From positions 191,954-255,953 of the forward strand of contig KN883682.1 in assembly GCA_000934455.1 (NCBI GenBank): 64,000 nt of DNA, read 5' to 3'. The translations under genes were made by a program, and so were the position numbers. Positions 1 to 14,900 of this stretch are shown here, one piece after another. The notes under the pieces were generated by a model. The model ran no database searches. It saw only the letters and a list, made by a program, of their open reading frames with translations, and was not told the origin of the DNA. How positions within the stretch are numbered: the first letter of the stretch is position 1; every line of letters starts with the position of its first letter. The DNA is from Apostichopus parvimensis. Its lineage: Eukaryota; Echinodermata; Holothuroidea; Aspidochirotida; Stichopodidae.

Positions 1-3000
1 TAATAAACTGCTTAGAAATATTTTTGCATTCCTTCAAAGTTGCATTCCTTCAAAGTGGAGACACTGTTACGAACTTTGCGCAATAATATTTTGTTTCTTT
101 TTCTTTAAATTTGTCAGTAAGCTAGACCACGGACGGATTGGCTACAGTTTTACTGACTTCAGATCGATTACCCGCTGGATTTAAAGCGATGAAGACACAG
201 CCAGGTCGAGGTGCCGAACGCGCCCATTTCCCCTTGGTCTTGAAAGGAGCTAGTTTCGTCCAACGTGTTAAAATATTGTTTTTAGAACTGATCACTGCAG
301 GTTCGATCATGAAGCCGGTAGAAATGTATGCCTCTGGTCTTAATTGGTTATGTTTAATTATTCAACATTTTGCCTTATATTCTTTACGAAAAACGAATTG
401 TCTTTACTGACTTTCCGCAGACGTATAAAATATCACAAATTATGTTTGTGTAGATGCATACCATTTAGTATTTACATAGCTTCTAAAGAGTTTTACAAAA
501 TCCACGTCTATCTTCATTTTCAATTACATTGTGATTAAATACTAAATACACTGCCATTCCTAAGAACTTGTCACAACCGAACCCATATATCAGTTTATAA
601 AGCAAGTTACCCATTGGCGGGCACAGGCATACTGACTACCGCTGCATCTTTAGAATGTTTGTTTTTGTATTCCGACCTGTTAACCGTAGGTGGACAAAAC
701 ACACGACGATCTGCATCATCAAATAAGAAGCATTTTCTTTGGCTTGGAAATCCTCACCCTAGGTTAAATTCGAAATATGCGTATATCCTTCACTTGCAAA
801 AGCGCTCTGTAGATAAAAATGAGCAATGCTTATTGAATACATGGACCAACATTTTTTTTGGGGGGGGGGGGGGGGGGGGGGGTGCACATTAATAGGTCGA
901 AAATTGTATGGAAATGCGGTGATCCACTTCCTGGAATGCTCGGTCTGTCAAACTATAGGCCACGTTTAATACAAAATAACTCGAATATCCCTTCAAGTAC
1001 ATACGTTACTCTTGAAAAGGGGAACATTCAAATTACATAGCATTATCAGTGAACAATATAATGATTTATGAACGTCCTTATTCGATGCATTATTCTGTTT
1101 CTAACCACATTTAACTGTTGTGGCATGGGATATCCAAATCATGCTCTTGGGTCTTCCCTTCCTCAAGTGTTATAGCATTTTCACTCTAATGGTGACATTT
1201 TTTAGGTGGTTTATTTTGATGGAAATATGCACATTCATGGAACTGCCTGTTCATACGTATAGGCACTGATATTCTAAATGAAGAAACAATGGCTCTAACT
1301 AATCAAGAAACACTCCTAGCTATATCTTGAATGTCAAGACGACGTGTGAAGAGTCGCTCGAAAATTCGGAATAAAAACAGAAATTACCCATGTCTTTTTT
1401 AAATACATTAAAAAAATATAAACATTAATTATTTGCAAAAATAAGAACCAAAGGTTGCACAAAGAAACAGAAAATACAACGTAGCACCCTTAAACAGATA
1501 TATTAAATTATTCTAAAGAGGAGGAGCTACCTTCTCCCCATGGATGTAAACAGTTGGCTAAATCAGTCAATCGAGGGTCGGCAAGATGATGAACGACTAT
1601 GCTACACGGTCTTTCCAGAATAACTTTCCTACGGTTAGATAGATAGAACATTGGATATTCTGACATTGTATCATCAATTTTCGACATTTTTCTTAATCAA
1701 GTATTTGGAATATATTCGTTATATTTCAACAACTTCCGACTACAGTTTTCGACTAGAAATTTGACAGAATAGCAACTTTCGAATTCAAAATTTTGATCTT
1801 TTATCATCAAGTGTCAATTTGATTATTTCAACCCGAATTTTAAATATTTTTATTTTATTTTATTTCTCTTTTGATATAAAAGTTGGAATTTTGAGAGATA
1901 AGTAAAGTATAAAAATTTCGACTGCTTGTCTCCAAAGTTCGATTAGCTTATATGAAAAATTGTCAGATTACAGCTTGTAACATTATGCTTGCTTCTAGCC
2001 TGTACTATATCGTAGTGGAATTTCCCCCACATTGAATGACCGTATTACGTCGTTAACTACTTCCGATCATCAACTCCTGGCTTTCAGACATGGGCACTAT
2101 GATTTTGCCTCTGCCAGAAGGCAGAATAATGGGAATGGAAGCATACTTACCTTTATAATGATACCTGACATATGATCTATTACTCGTGTTTGGACCGGTC
2201 TGCACCTCATAATGATATAGCATCGCATACTCTGAAGTATTTGTTGTTTTTCTTTCAATACGAATTGCTAATGATACATGTCAACTTTTTATTTTCATAA
2301 TAATGGTTTGATTAGAATTTCTCGTGACACATTCAGCCAGCGCTCTCAGTGGGTGAAGTGGCAAGGGTATAGTAGGGTGCACTTGTCTTCCAAAAGAAGT
2401 TACGCAAGTGAACTAGCAATGGTGCCATGCCATCCGACTTACATGAAGGACGAAACGCGTAAGCTATCAGACCTCCAAAATGGCTGCAGTTTCTTCTCGT
2501 TCGGATGCACTAATCTTGAATTTTCTGGCTGGCTTCCATAGCAGTAACCTTCTCTGAAATGTCCTCTAGCTAGTCCAGTAGTTGTAACAGAAATTCGAAA
2601 ATGAGTTCACCCCACCCCTCCTTACCCCATGCTTTATTTCTACTTAGTACATGGAATTCAAATTGTGAAGGACAATTGGTGTCATATACACATTTTTCAA
2701 GACAGATTTTGATCGATTTCGAGACAGACTGCAGTGACAAGCTGAGCAAAGTTTCGAAAAATAAACCAACGTAAGCGGCAACTTGCTTTATCATTATATT
2801 TTGTCACTATTATTTTCTGTAGGGGAGTGAAAGACCCAGAAGACCTCAGAATCTGTCACACTTTGGAAAAATGCCCGTCGGACAGAAAAAAAAATACACC
2901 TATACTCCTGTGGAAATTTCAATGCACGAGTGGAGATTCCGGTGGAGAAGTCGTGTTAATTCTGTGGACGGTTTTCAAAGCCCAGAATGTGCAGTGGTTT

Positions 3001-4400
3001 CAGAAATTTCTCTTGTAAGCACAGAGATACATTTCACAGAATTATACTTGAATACAAAATTCGGACAATATATTAAAATAGGATGAGTAACACGATTACA
3101 ATTTATCAAAATAAGACAACCTCCTACATCTTTACGTTACCACCAGCAAAAAGTTAATAAGCAAGTGATTGATCAAAACAATCTTCATAAATTCATTACA
3201 TTGTCGCCATGATAATATTTTCATATTAGTATGCATATTTAAGCATTTTGGCTTTTCCAGATACTTAATCAGATGAAAGGAATCTTGGGTAATCAATTTC
3301 ATTACGTTGCAATGGGATTAAGAATCAGATAGCACCAATAAATAAAAAAAGTTCTCTACTTAGCAGGACGTTGATTAAATTAATACAAGGTTTTACAATC
3401 TTTGAACTACAGAAAAACGGGAGCCTGAGCTATACGATTATCGATTACTTTCTAGCTGTTCATCTGTTATTTTGAGCATAGAACGGAAAAATACGAATAG
3501 AAGTTACTTATCTGTTTATCAAAAATATTTTATTTTTTATCTTGATATGTTTTGTATTCACAAATATATCTTATATTATATATGTTAACACAGTACGTAT
3601 TATGTAAAAAACATCTGCATAGGCAAACGGTAAAATGTTACAACGAACTGCAAGGTAAGCCGTCATAATGTGTAAATACCCAGGAGCCGGCTTTGCTAGA
3701 CTGACACCATTTTGCAAGTAAAATTTATGTTAGCATATATTGTTCCACAGTTGGACAATGTCAAACGTATGAGAAAACACACCTAGGTATATCGTTAAGA
3801 TATCTTGTGTGACTATATACACCACTGAGCAATTGTGTAAGTGACACTCCCATCTATTAAATGACATAATGGTCCAATGAAGAATACGTCATTTTACCCT
3901 TTCAGATAATCATATGGCACACAAATTCATTAGCGTTTTTATATGGAACTAATTATTGTTCTCTCACTTTATTACTGAAACAATATTTGTTTTAGTAAAA
4001 CAGTGATACCATTCTATCCCTATACTGTTTAAAAAAAAATAATCAATAGGCGAATACAAAAATACTTAATATTATCTGGTTCTTTATCATACGTGAAACT
4101 ATATTCAATAAATCTAAGAAACCACATTGATACAATTATCTTGGATAATCATGTTCCGGTTTGACGAATATACTACAGAAATGGAGTATGATACCTCAGA
4201 TGTATAGTGTTGTAATTTATATAAGAAAAACGTACAACTATATTGGCAGTGTAGTGCAAACGGGACAGCATGAGATATTGTCGAGGCTATGATTCTGAGT
4301 ATATTGCTTTTCTCTAGACCATAGCAGGCTATTAGTAAACGATTTAAGGATCCAGCGCGGATGAACTCCATCATTACATAAAAACGCATACGTAACAAAA
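1..4400. other. Region with no supported gene
   Basis: I see no exon here with convincing splice sites, domain sequence or codon continuity. Open frames such as 2278-2541 (+) do not resemble a known family. The region holds a 23-bp poly-G tract at 860-882 and AT-rich sequence. The upstream part may carry the 3' flank of gene 1. Confidence 0.4.
860..882 (+). repeat. Poly-G tract (23 bp)
   Basis: An uninterrupted run of G. Similar runs occur at 5290-5304 (G15), 15419-15432 (C14) and 40201-40212 (G12). A run of C (44440-44448) stops exactly at an assembly gap. Confidence 0.9.
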
Positions 4401-4441
4401 TGGTCCGAGCTTGCATCTGCTCTAGTAGTTTGTGTCGTGTT

Positions 4442-4447
4442 TTTATT
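4442..4447 (-). terminator. Candidate polyadenylation signal of gene 1
   Basis: An AATAAA on the minus strand lies ~75 nt after the TGA. Another AATAAA at 3968-3973 is an alternative that would give a ~550-nt 3' UTR. Neither can be confirmed from sequence alone. Confidence 0.3.
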
Positions 4448-4521
4448 TGATGTTTCGATTCTTTCGTCGTACTTTTCTATACAAGACATGACTGTCTGCA
4501 TTGCTGATTGTCTGTAGATTC

Positions 4522-5918
4522 TCACAAGCGAATGTTGATTTCCACCTCTTCATTTCCTTGTGAGACCCTGAACATAACAAAAGGCTTTCGTTCACTTGCA
4601 TCTTGCTTTTCAAAGACGAATGGGAGTGACCTGTCCACTGAGTCTGCTATGCTCTTGTGTGGTATGACCTGAAAGGTAACAACAAGTAAAATGTTTTCTA
4701 CTTCAATAAATACTGTACCGAGTAAGCCACCTAGGCATTTACTGACGATAAAATTGCTGAAGGGGTTACTTTTGAACAAAATTTAGTTTGGTATGCTGAA
4801 TTTCTAAAAGAAACGAGGTTGTCAGTCCAGACTGTGTTTCATTCCCCCTTTTTAATATTGAGAAATGACCATTTAAACAACTGCGGCTTATCAATTAATG
4901 TGACTGCTTGGTATATTACACGGACGATTAGTTCTTTAATGCATTACCAAATGATATTGGAAAACCATTACAGTTTTATGTCCTCAATTATATATTTACA
5001 GGATATTAAAACAATTGTCAAGGCGAAATGCCGTTCAATGTCAAGGGTTTGTCCAAAGAACAAGAACAACAATGACATTGACACATCATATATTAAAGGT
5101 GACTTTCTTGAAAATCGGGAGAGTTAATGAGAAATGTTAGTATCCCTCATTTGATTTTATTGAAAATATACATATCAAGTAATGTTTTTCAAAATTCCTG
5201 AAGAAACAATAAATATTGGTCATTAAAAACCATTGGGTCCAATATTTGTCAACAAAATATATGTCTCATTGCTTTCGTCCTATGTATTTGGGGGGGGGGG
5301 GGGGCTAATGTGCTTGAAAGTGTTATATATAATAAATTGGGTATTAACTGTTAAACCCAACTAAATATTGTACATTACCTCCTTTTACAAATGCTATGCT
5401 CTCTTTCAATTCCATGAGCAACAACAGTAACCGTAACCTAACTGACCTTTGGATTGCGTTCTGGCGTACTGTATTTCCAACCCATCGGTAGCACCTTAAT
5501 CAGAAGAAACTCCAGTGGATGACTTCCCTCTTTGAAGAATAGTAAGGGCTTGCACTGCGATATTGTGAGATTCGCGTTCTCTCTCAGATTCTGTAACGTT
5601 AAAAGTATAGCAATATACATTAAGGATATTTAATTTAATCCTTCGTTAAAATTATTTTAATATCTCAATTTAGAGAAAAGGGTGGTGTTACCTCTGCTCG
5701 ACCTGGCATATCGAGAAAATAGCCAACTTCAACTTCAGCAATCTGATCATTCTGTCCCATTCCCCTCGTAGCTGTATAAACTCTAATTCGTTTTGCAACT
5801 ACAATTTTGTTGTCTATTTCATACTTCACCCAACAAAAACTTGTCAGGTATATGACACAGTGGTCTGCCTTCAACTCGTACTTTGCATCTGGCAACTCTT
5901 CCCAAAAAGGTTTCTGGT
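4522..5918 (-). CDS. Gene 1 UPA domain, copy B, and C-terminus (three exons)
   Basis: Exon 5692-5918 starts DQKPFWEELPDAKYELKADH, has strand YLTSFCWVKYEI and ends FLDMPGRAE. Exon 5447-5590 starts NLRENANLTISQCKPLLFFK. Exon 4522-4668 starts VIPHKSIADSVDRSLPFVFE and ends with strand VEINIRL and TGA. The sandwich is complete, and no death domain follows, unlike UNC5 or PIDD. The usual H-F-S self-cleavage position reads S-F-C. All junctions keep phase and have GT-AG borders. Confidence 0.8.
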
Positions 5919-8900
5919 CTGTAAAGGTAATACGATACAATAGTGACAGTCTTCGAAATGGCATACTACTGGATAACTGTTCAATATTATATTGATATAG
6001 TAACTTTCTAAAAAGTAAAAATCTGATTGACTGGGGTTCTAAAGGAAAACTACGCCAAAGACAATGATAACATTTCAATGATATACAGATATTTACCATT
6101 CCTTTCCATTTTGCATAATGCATTTGGTCGATCATAAATAAGTACGGATACTGAGTTATTCCATATTAAGCAACTACAATCAAATCTGCAGTAATACTAA
6201 CCCTTTTCGTGGTGACTGAGATAGACCTTGACTGAATCTTTGCTGCAGCCTTTTGTTAATTTAAGACAATGCGGCAACGAAAGCCGTACAGGAGTACTGA
6301 ATGTAGTTTTGTTAGGTAAAAGCTCCACTATCATCGATGAATTACTTGAAAAGGTAGAAATAGGCTCATCCAGTGTTCCGAAAGGTATTACACTCATTTC
6401 GATGTATCGGTAACCTTTTAAAGCATTAGGTGGAATAGCTAGCTCTATCCCAGTGTCCAAAATACGCATTGTTGTTCCTTTATTTGATACAGTCTCGGAT
6501 ACTTTAAGAATCGCAGTTGAAATATGTTCTAGATGTGACAGAAAATGAAACGATTATTGCTATCTTAACAACGGAACGTCCTCGATTACGCAAAACTACA
6601 CATTATTGGTCGAAGCAGTTATAGCTCATTGTTCCAGAAAGATAACTCTACTTATATATCAGTATGCATGACCTTGTGTTAATGAGCAGTGAAACAATAT
6701 CACTATTGTTGTGGGGAAGAACTCAAAGTGGAAACAAGTTAGTGGCCGGGTAAGTCCCCTCCCCACCCCCTCCCCGATATATCTTACCACACATTACCAC
6801 CATTCTTTAATCAGAACTATTATATCCTTTAAATGTAACGTGTAGAACTCACAAGTGTAAGTAATCACCGGGTAAATTAACGAAACTCAGAGAATGGAGC
6901 ATTTAGAATTTTCACGTTATACTGTTATTAATCCAATACTCTCAGTTAATGTAATCACACCGGTTAAAAATATCCAACTTGTAAGAAGCGTCCTGTTGCG
7001 AATTTGCTTTCTCATGTGCAATGTTCATATTTTAACATATTTCTAATATACGAAGACTTAACATTTTCAATAAGAAGTCAACATAGTAACTCAATTCGAT
7101 GCATTTTTAAGTAATTAAGTTTCCATGACAAATATAAGGGTGTTTTTCGGATGAGATGAGTCAGGCAGAACGCTTACAATTATCATTCGTGATATTCGTT
7201 GGGCGGACGGTGACCTGATGTATTACTACTAGTGTCTTAGCAAACGAATAATGTTTCACTTCTGATCAGTGTTACTGCACATCTAGCAAGTATTATATAA
7301 TTACACTCATTATCCCTTCCTTACAAATGATAGAGAACGAAACCAGCAGAACTGTTCTTTTTCGCAATTGCGTTTGGAATGAAATAATAACATAGAAGTA
7401 TTACAAGGGATTGGAACATTCCGAAGGTCTGGCGAACTTTTTCGACGTTACTGGAAAAGTCAGTACGGCTGACCATTTCTGAATCAGTCTATTAATTCTC
7501 AACGTGACGGACCTGGAATTGCTCCAACCTATAGTGCATTAATATCATAGTTAGAAGATAACGTCTTCTGTGTAGTCATAACTGTATATGCAATGTTGCA
7601 TATACTGATTTGCAGAAAAAAGAAAGGTAACGCAATTACAACCAAACGTAGACTTTCCGCTACAAATTATAGACAATTAATATGGGAAGATGTGAAAAGA
7701 CGGCTGAATCCAAAATAATTTTGAAAATAGATGTTACAAAACTCGAAGTTTAACTGACTGAAATTTCTGTCATCATTTGTCAAACGTTTTTGATTTTGCA
7801 GATAATAAAAAGAGTTGGACAGATATCGAACATGCTTACATATTAGTGAGTTCACGAATTAGAAAACAGTGAAATGTTTTTCGCACATTTTAAAATTATT
7901 ATTCCCTATGTTTATTTTATGTTATTTTGTATGGGACTTGTTAAGACGAGTCCATGATCTGGGTTTTTTGCGTGAAAGGAAATCATCGTTTAGACATTTA
8001 AACCAGAATAAAGCAATATCAATTATAATATAACAAATGAAATAAAACTTACGATTCCCTTCGAAGTGGGATGCATCACTCATATGTAATGGTTTTGGTC
8101 TGTCCAATGGCACTGCAAATTGAGTACACAAAATGTAAGTCTTTACATTAGTATAATCTAAACTAAAACGTTATATTGGTAGTACCCGTTAAGAGTAGTA
8201 TGTTAAAACGTAAAAATGCACTAGCAATTTTTGTAGGCATTACATAATAAACGTGTTATTACTGTTATTTATGTCGCTATTTTGAGCAGACCAGTCATGT
8301 AAAAAACTCATCACGTTTGTATAAGATTTAAATATTTTGATGAAGTGTCTATATCCCTAACATACGAGTAAAATAAATCATACAAAATTGTTCAGAGATA
8401 ACAGGATCTTGACCATAGACCAAGCTGGTGCTGCTATATTACTTTCGTCCCGACTTCAGATTGTTAATATAATTGTCAATATTATTTTCGGGCNNNNNNN
8501 NNNNNNNNNNNNNNNNNNNNNNNNNNNNNNNNNNNNNNNNNNNNNNNNNNNNNNNNNNNNNNNNNNNNNNNNNNNNNNNNNNNNNNNNNNNNNNNNNNNN
8601 NNNNNNNNNNNNNNNNNNNNNNNNNNNNNNNNNNNNNNNNNNNNNNNNNNNNNNNNNNNNNNNNNNNNNNNNNNNNNNNNNNNNNNNNATATGTTATCAA
8701 CTATCTGGCACGGTTTGCTGGTGACTTACGTTCGGCTATTTTCGCTGCGGCTTCGAAGACCGAGAGCTTACCATCAACCTGTTAAATGAAACAGATAAAT
8801 ATGATTCAAAGTAGGTAAACCAGTAATGTGATAAAGAGGTTCAAGCAATTGTTTAAATTATCTTGCTCACCGACAATATGCTGGAATTCAGATTGGGTAT

Positions 8901-11900
8901 ACGTAATAGCACCGTGTCGTAGATCATAGAAACAGGAAGGTGCATGCTGTGAGCAATATCTTCATATGTGGTTTGATACACATACATAGAGCGTAAAACC
9001 ACATTTTAAGGGGGTAATGTGGGGAGAGGACGCGAGGAGGGGGAGATTTACTGATTTCGTCAACGACTACTTGTATTAAGACCGACTGCACAGACTGAAC
9101 GACAGAAGACATCTAGAAAAGTATCCGGGAACAACGAGACAGGAGGAAGAAAGTCTCCGCGTTTGCTAAGAAGAAGTCAAGTTCCTGTATAATTAAAACT
9201 GCGGATAAGTCTGAGTGGGAGAAGGTGCAATCGTTCTCTTGGAGGCAGAGTATGACCAACCCCCTGCCACCCAAAAGAAGTACTTTATCATAATTTGTTT
9301 TCAATCTCGTAAGCTCTTAATTCCAAAATAAAATAAAACATAACAAAGAGGTCGAAATAACCCTTAATATTTTCTTTCTCTATTTACCAAACTTTCGTTT
9401 TCCTGATTTCAGCGCATCTGGTTCTGTGCTTAATAATATCAACTTCATGTTGTCGCGCAATGAACAGTATATTTCAAACAATATTACCTCAGTTGTTCTT
9501 TTGTCGTAATGTTGTGCCCTTGACACGGCTGTTGTAAGGTGCACTTGAAGGGAGTCGGTAGATTCTTTCACGAACTCAAATGGCTTGGCTTTGAAGATCT
9601 TCATGTCATTGTTCATGGTCAGCAGCATCTTAAATTAACAGAAACATGAATGCAGTTACGAAAGAAGCAAAATCTGGTTGCAAATCAGGTCAACATAATG
9701 CTGCTATAAATATACCATGATTAGTTTCCTAGAGTTTTATGGGTTCATTTCCAGGATACAGAACGAAAAGAAAATATTTTGAAGTTTACTAATTAGTTGG
9801 AAAGTGACATTTGCATATCAATGTACTACTCCATTCACTAATCTCCAAGCATCAAACCGTCGAGCTTGAAAGCTACTGGGCTCTTTCCCCTTACTAATTT
9901 ATGTGTGATCTTAATTAAGCTTAGAAGAAAGTGCTCGAATTTGCATTTACCTCTCGTCTACCTGGTAGGTCGAGGTGGTACCCCACTGCTAGCTCCATAC
10001 TGGTTCCGTGTTGCTTCCCAGCTGTGAATACTGTAACGTTCGTAGCATCTATTGCTTCATCGATAACATCATATCTTATGTAGCAAAATTTCTTCACAAA
10101 AATAATACAGCAGTCTTTTTTGAGTTCATAATTCGTCTCTGGATCATGCTCCCACTGGGCGTGTTGTCCTGTTAGGTGAATACAAATTGTTATAAAGTAT
10201 TACAAACAGACTTCCTTCAGGTATTTATTCGAAACAGGTTATGTTAGGTCATGATAAACAATTGGTACATTTTCTCTTTTTTTAAATTTCATAACTTAGA
10301 TTCGTACACAAATGAGACATATATTCAATTTTAACATGATTCTCTGAAGTCTTCGAAATGTTGGTCATGTGACACTTTTCCCGGATTTTGACCTTGCTTA
10401 CGACTTTGAGAATGTATCAAATACTTACCTGGTGCATGTTCACTGCAGTAAATCCTCACATTAGACTTAAGTTCTTGAAAATTCGCTTTTAGTCTATGAC
10501 AATGAGGTAACCGAAGACGAGCCGGCCAGCGTAGGATCGCTTTGTTTGGTAAAAGTTGTACTGCTACAGACGAGTTACGATCTAAACTAAATACTGCATT
10601 AAACTTATCGTTGTCGACATCGATAACTTTGATTTCAATAAGCTGCCGACTAAACAATGACCCCCTTGGAACGTATAGCTCTACCCCTGTATCAGGAATG
10701 AGCATCTGTGTTCCTTTGCTGGAAACTGTCACTGCTACTTTCAGCTCCGGACAAAATTGGTCTGTAAGTCGTAAGATGAGAAGGAAAAAAAAAGATAAAA
10801 ACATTTTAGTTGGATCATGCAATTATATATCAATATACACTGACTATTTGAAATTCACAAACGAAACTACTGATTTAACGTGCTCGATATGGAAAACCTG
10901 ATATGAAATGTTCGCATTCTTATTTAGCCTGCTTTCAGAGTGTTCATTTGAACTTGTAGCAAGTTTACATTTCTTTGCACTCTGTTTTTGAGAGATTTGT
11001 GGTAGTCTGACCTCTGCTCACTTGAATAGCTGGCTTTATTTGCCTATTTGGAACTAGGCGCATACAAAATATTGGATCGTATACTGACCTAAGAAGAAAT
11101 ATATTATTGTTTTCTTTCTTTAACTGAAGTCATACTTCTCTTCACTACATTGTCATTTTTTGACGAGATGCTCTATATTTGTAAAATATTTAAATTATGA
11201 AACATACTGCTTTTCTCACTTACTACCATCTTGACAAACTTACCTAAGTTTTCTGTAAACAAGCCAGACAAGCAGTCGTCTGTCTCTAAGTTGGATGTTG
11301 CAACCTGAAATGAGACATGTTTATTTTTTGTTATGAACATTTCAGTTGTATGAACACAATATCAAAACTTGTCTAGAAAGTTTAACTTGTTAAATAGTAT
11401 ATGATAATATGAAAACAACGTAAACGGGTTGTCTGTTGAAACCATTTGCAGTTTAAGAGCTGTAAAGAAATATGAAGTCACATGCATATTAATAGTTAGC
11501 ATCATAACCAGCCAAATTCTGTGTCGTTTATTTGTCTCCAAATAAAGTTTTAGACAACATTCCATAATAACATACTGTTTAGTTTAGTTTTTTGTTCCAA
11601 CCAATCTTACATCGAGCATTCTTGACAAGCAGTGTATCGGTTGACATTTCATCGTGTATGGTTTAAGACCTTTTTAAAGATACATACCCCTGAATCCATG
11701 GATTCAGAAATCGCCGGATCAGTGTCGTTGAACCAGTATGGATCACTATCATGTCTTTGTGACGCGTCTGTGTTAAGATTAAAGGGAAAGTATGGACATT
11801 TATAACTCGAACATATGTTTTCATGTGACGTCTTCCTCGTGTAAATGTCTCTTTCATTCTTAAACTCAAGCAAAATCACTTATTTCGTCTAGTTATGAAT

Positions 11901-14900
11901 CTTCCCAATACATATCGTTCGTACTTACCGAATTTAGATGAGTCAGAGAGAAAGCGTGCGAGCGTCACCTGTAATCAACGAATAAAAAAAGACTTATGGT
12001 AGGAAGAAATGCGGAGTAAGATTAAAATTAAAATAATGGTGATTTGCTATTTTAGACGTTAAAAATAACTTTTAATTAAGTTGTTAAGACTATTCACTCT
12101 TAGATAAGTGAATGTTGTTGCAATTACCGCTTTAACTGCATCACATTATCGGTAAAGCAGGGAGCCAACGATTGATTCTAGATCATTGGCTATTAAATGT
12201 TGACACCAGCCAAGTGACACACCTATGAAGGGTAGACATATAGTTTCAGTAGACATTACGGAGCACTGATTGCGATAGTTTATATAACAGGCGTTAATAG
12301 TAACAAATTAAAAATATATATATGGTCACCTTCTTTGTGGATAAAGTAGGCCTAAGCTAATGTTTATTATATAAAAAAAATAATGAGCTATTGTCAAATG
12401 ATTAGCACAAGATGGTTTAAACATTTAATTATACCTCCTTTGACAGCATTTCACATTCTTCTGATAATTCGCTATTTGAGTCACCCAGGGCCTTAAAGGA
12501 AGCCTCTTTCTGTAGCAGCAAATTGAATGGATTTGATTCAATGGATATATGATGATATCATGCTTATAGAATGAAATAAAGAAGATACAATAAATAGGAA
12601 GAATTAAGATTAAACTTTATTTACGTAAATCTGTAAAGAGAGATTAAAGTATTTGGATCAAAACGAAGGATTAACTTGATGTATTACACCGCCTTTATAA
12701 GACATGTAACAGAAAAAGGATATAGAAATAGCTAATTGCAGGAGTTCGTGTTTACTTTACCTCTGATAACGAAGCTGCCAGTTTTTTTCTTTTTTCTTCA
12801 AGTTGTATACCTTCTTCTTCCATTTCATCAAAGACAGGGTTTACCTTATGATGTTAGAAAATGTACAACTATATATAAAGCAACCAACAATATGCTAGTT
12901 AATTAATGACCTGTATTGCATGTTTCAACTGTACGAGCTAGGAATTTTACATGATAAGATATGTAGGCGTTGTATAAAGTGTCTTGAAATTACCATTAAT
13001 GAGACGGACTCCTGACCAATTTGCAATAACGTATCATCTGAAACATTTGATAGTTCCAGAGTAAGTTGTTTTTTATCAGCTTCCTGTTCCACAGTTGGCT
13101 TTTCCAACTCATTCAGTACAGCCTGTGTGTAAAAAAGTCAAATTGTGGTATACTGGCATATATACCTTAAGACTTTTTCATAATGTTAAGAAATGTGCTT
13201 TAAAATGGATCAACATATGGTTTTTCGTTAATTTACAATAAACTCAAACCCAAATAAACTATTACGTGAAAAGTAAACATCTGCATTGGGTAGCCATGTG
13301 AATAAAACATCAATCTAAAACACTGAATATAGTACTAAACGTGATTACCACTCTTAAAACAACCTCATTCCTTATTAAATTAACCACCATTTCCTGGTTG
13401 ATGTGACTATTATCCTGGTTCATATCAAACGTATTCCACCTCTTTCCTGGTTAAATTCACCGACATTACCTGCCTGATATCACCATTATCCTGGTTAATA
13501 TTAAAGAATTTGCATCCTCATTCCTGGCTAAATCACCACTTTCATTGTTAATACTATTGGGTATTTCACCTTATTCTCTATTAAAGTTGCAATGCATTCA
13601 AATTATGGAAAAGACAAACATAAATTATTAAACAGCATAAATAATGTTACTGGAAGTTTATTTGTATCTCCTTACTTTTGAACTTTGAGTAAATGAACAT
13701 TCGCAATATGGTAAATAAATTGCTTATATATTTCTACGATGAATGTCTATGAGAAATACAATACTGAAGTAAAAATGTTGAGGATCAAATTTTTCACAAT
13801 ACCATTATAGAAGAGAATACCAAGACCTTGTTCAGCACTTTTGCACAAGAAAACAAAGTCACTTGAACAGTTTTTACTACCGAACAAGAATTGTACAAAG
13901 TTTACATATTTATATGTCACGTTGTTGTTGATGAGAATAACCTATTACCAAATTTATTTTTTAATTTAATTATTAATTTATTGGAAATTAATTTATATTT
14001 TTCATTTAATTACAAATATATTTAACCACCTCGCACTGGAAAACCGAACATCTTTAACCTTTAAATCTAAGCAAGGCTCTCCAAGACAATATTTAGGCTA
14101 CCAACGATAACATTAATGGTTTAGTTATTAGCTCCAACTTTGACCTCATATTCTTGTGCAAACTATTTTAACTAAAATACAAAGTGGTGATTGTAGCTTA
14201 TTATAATCACAAGAAAGATTAATTTGAAAAGATTTTAAACTAACAGTTAATTAAAAGACCGAAGTGTCCTTTAACATAAAACTTCTGAAACTCCAACCCC
14301 GAATGACCATCTACATAGTACTTAACAAAACTTATGATCACGTAGCATACATCCACTCATCCACATGTCCGTCCGGGGACGAAGAAGCATTTCCAAAGAA
14401 TTCACTTAACCGAACGCTTAATGACCTTTGACATCAAGTTCCTGAAAACATTCACTGAACGCTGTCTCTTAATCCCTGGTCAGCTCTGTACAAATTTCAT
14501 TGAATTTGCTGGAGAAGGTCTCTTAAATTGTGGACAGAGAGATGGATTAAAATGCGAAAAATCAAAACAAATTCTCATAAACAGCTACAATAACATTTCT
14601 GGTGTGCATCGTCCAAGCCAAAGACATACTTCTACTACTGCAAAGCCGTATTACTGAGCAGCCTCTCTGAATTTCTCATGTCTACCTCCTCCAAGTATTG
14701 TGGCATGTTTGTACCAATCTAGGAGAGAGATAAGATAAGAAAGAGGGTTAATCGGGTTTGTTATTAATCTACTAGTTTTTAACCCAACATTTAAAACCCC
14801 TTTTCATCACTTTCGGGCGTAGAAAAGGAATGAATTAGTCTGAGTATTATAGCCGGTGCAGTAACATACTGTGTTGGCAGCTAATGTTGATCACGATTCT

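Noticed and set aside
2278-2541. 87-codon plus-strand frame with coding-like composition
   Set aside because: No family resemblance, no good splice borders and no neighbouring exons.
8482-8789. Open frames running through the N gap
   Set aside because: They are artefacts of unknown bases.
10762-10822. Signal-peptide-like leader MFLSFFFLLILRL directly before ZU5-A
   Set aside because: It coincides with a pyrimidine-rich intron end before TTACAG, and the upstream exon 11244-11304 joins the ZU5 exon in exact phase. An alternative secreted start is possible but not favoured.
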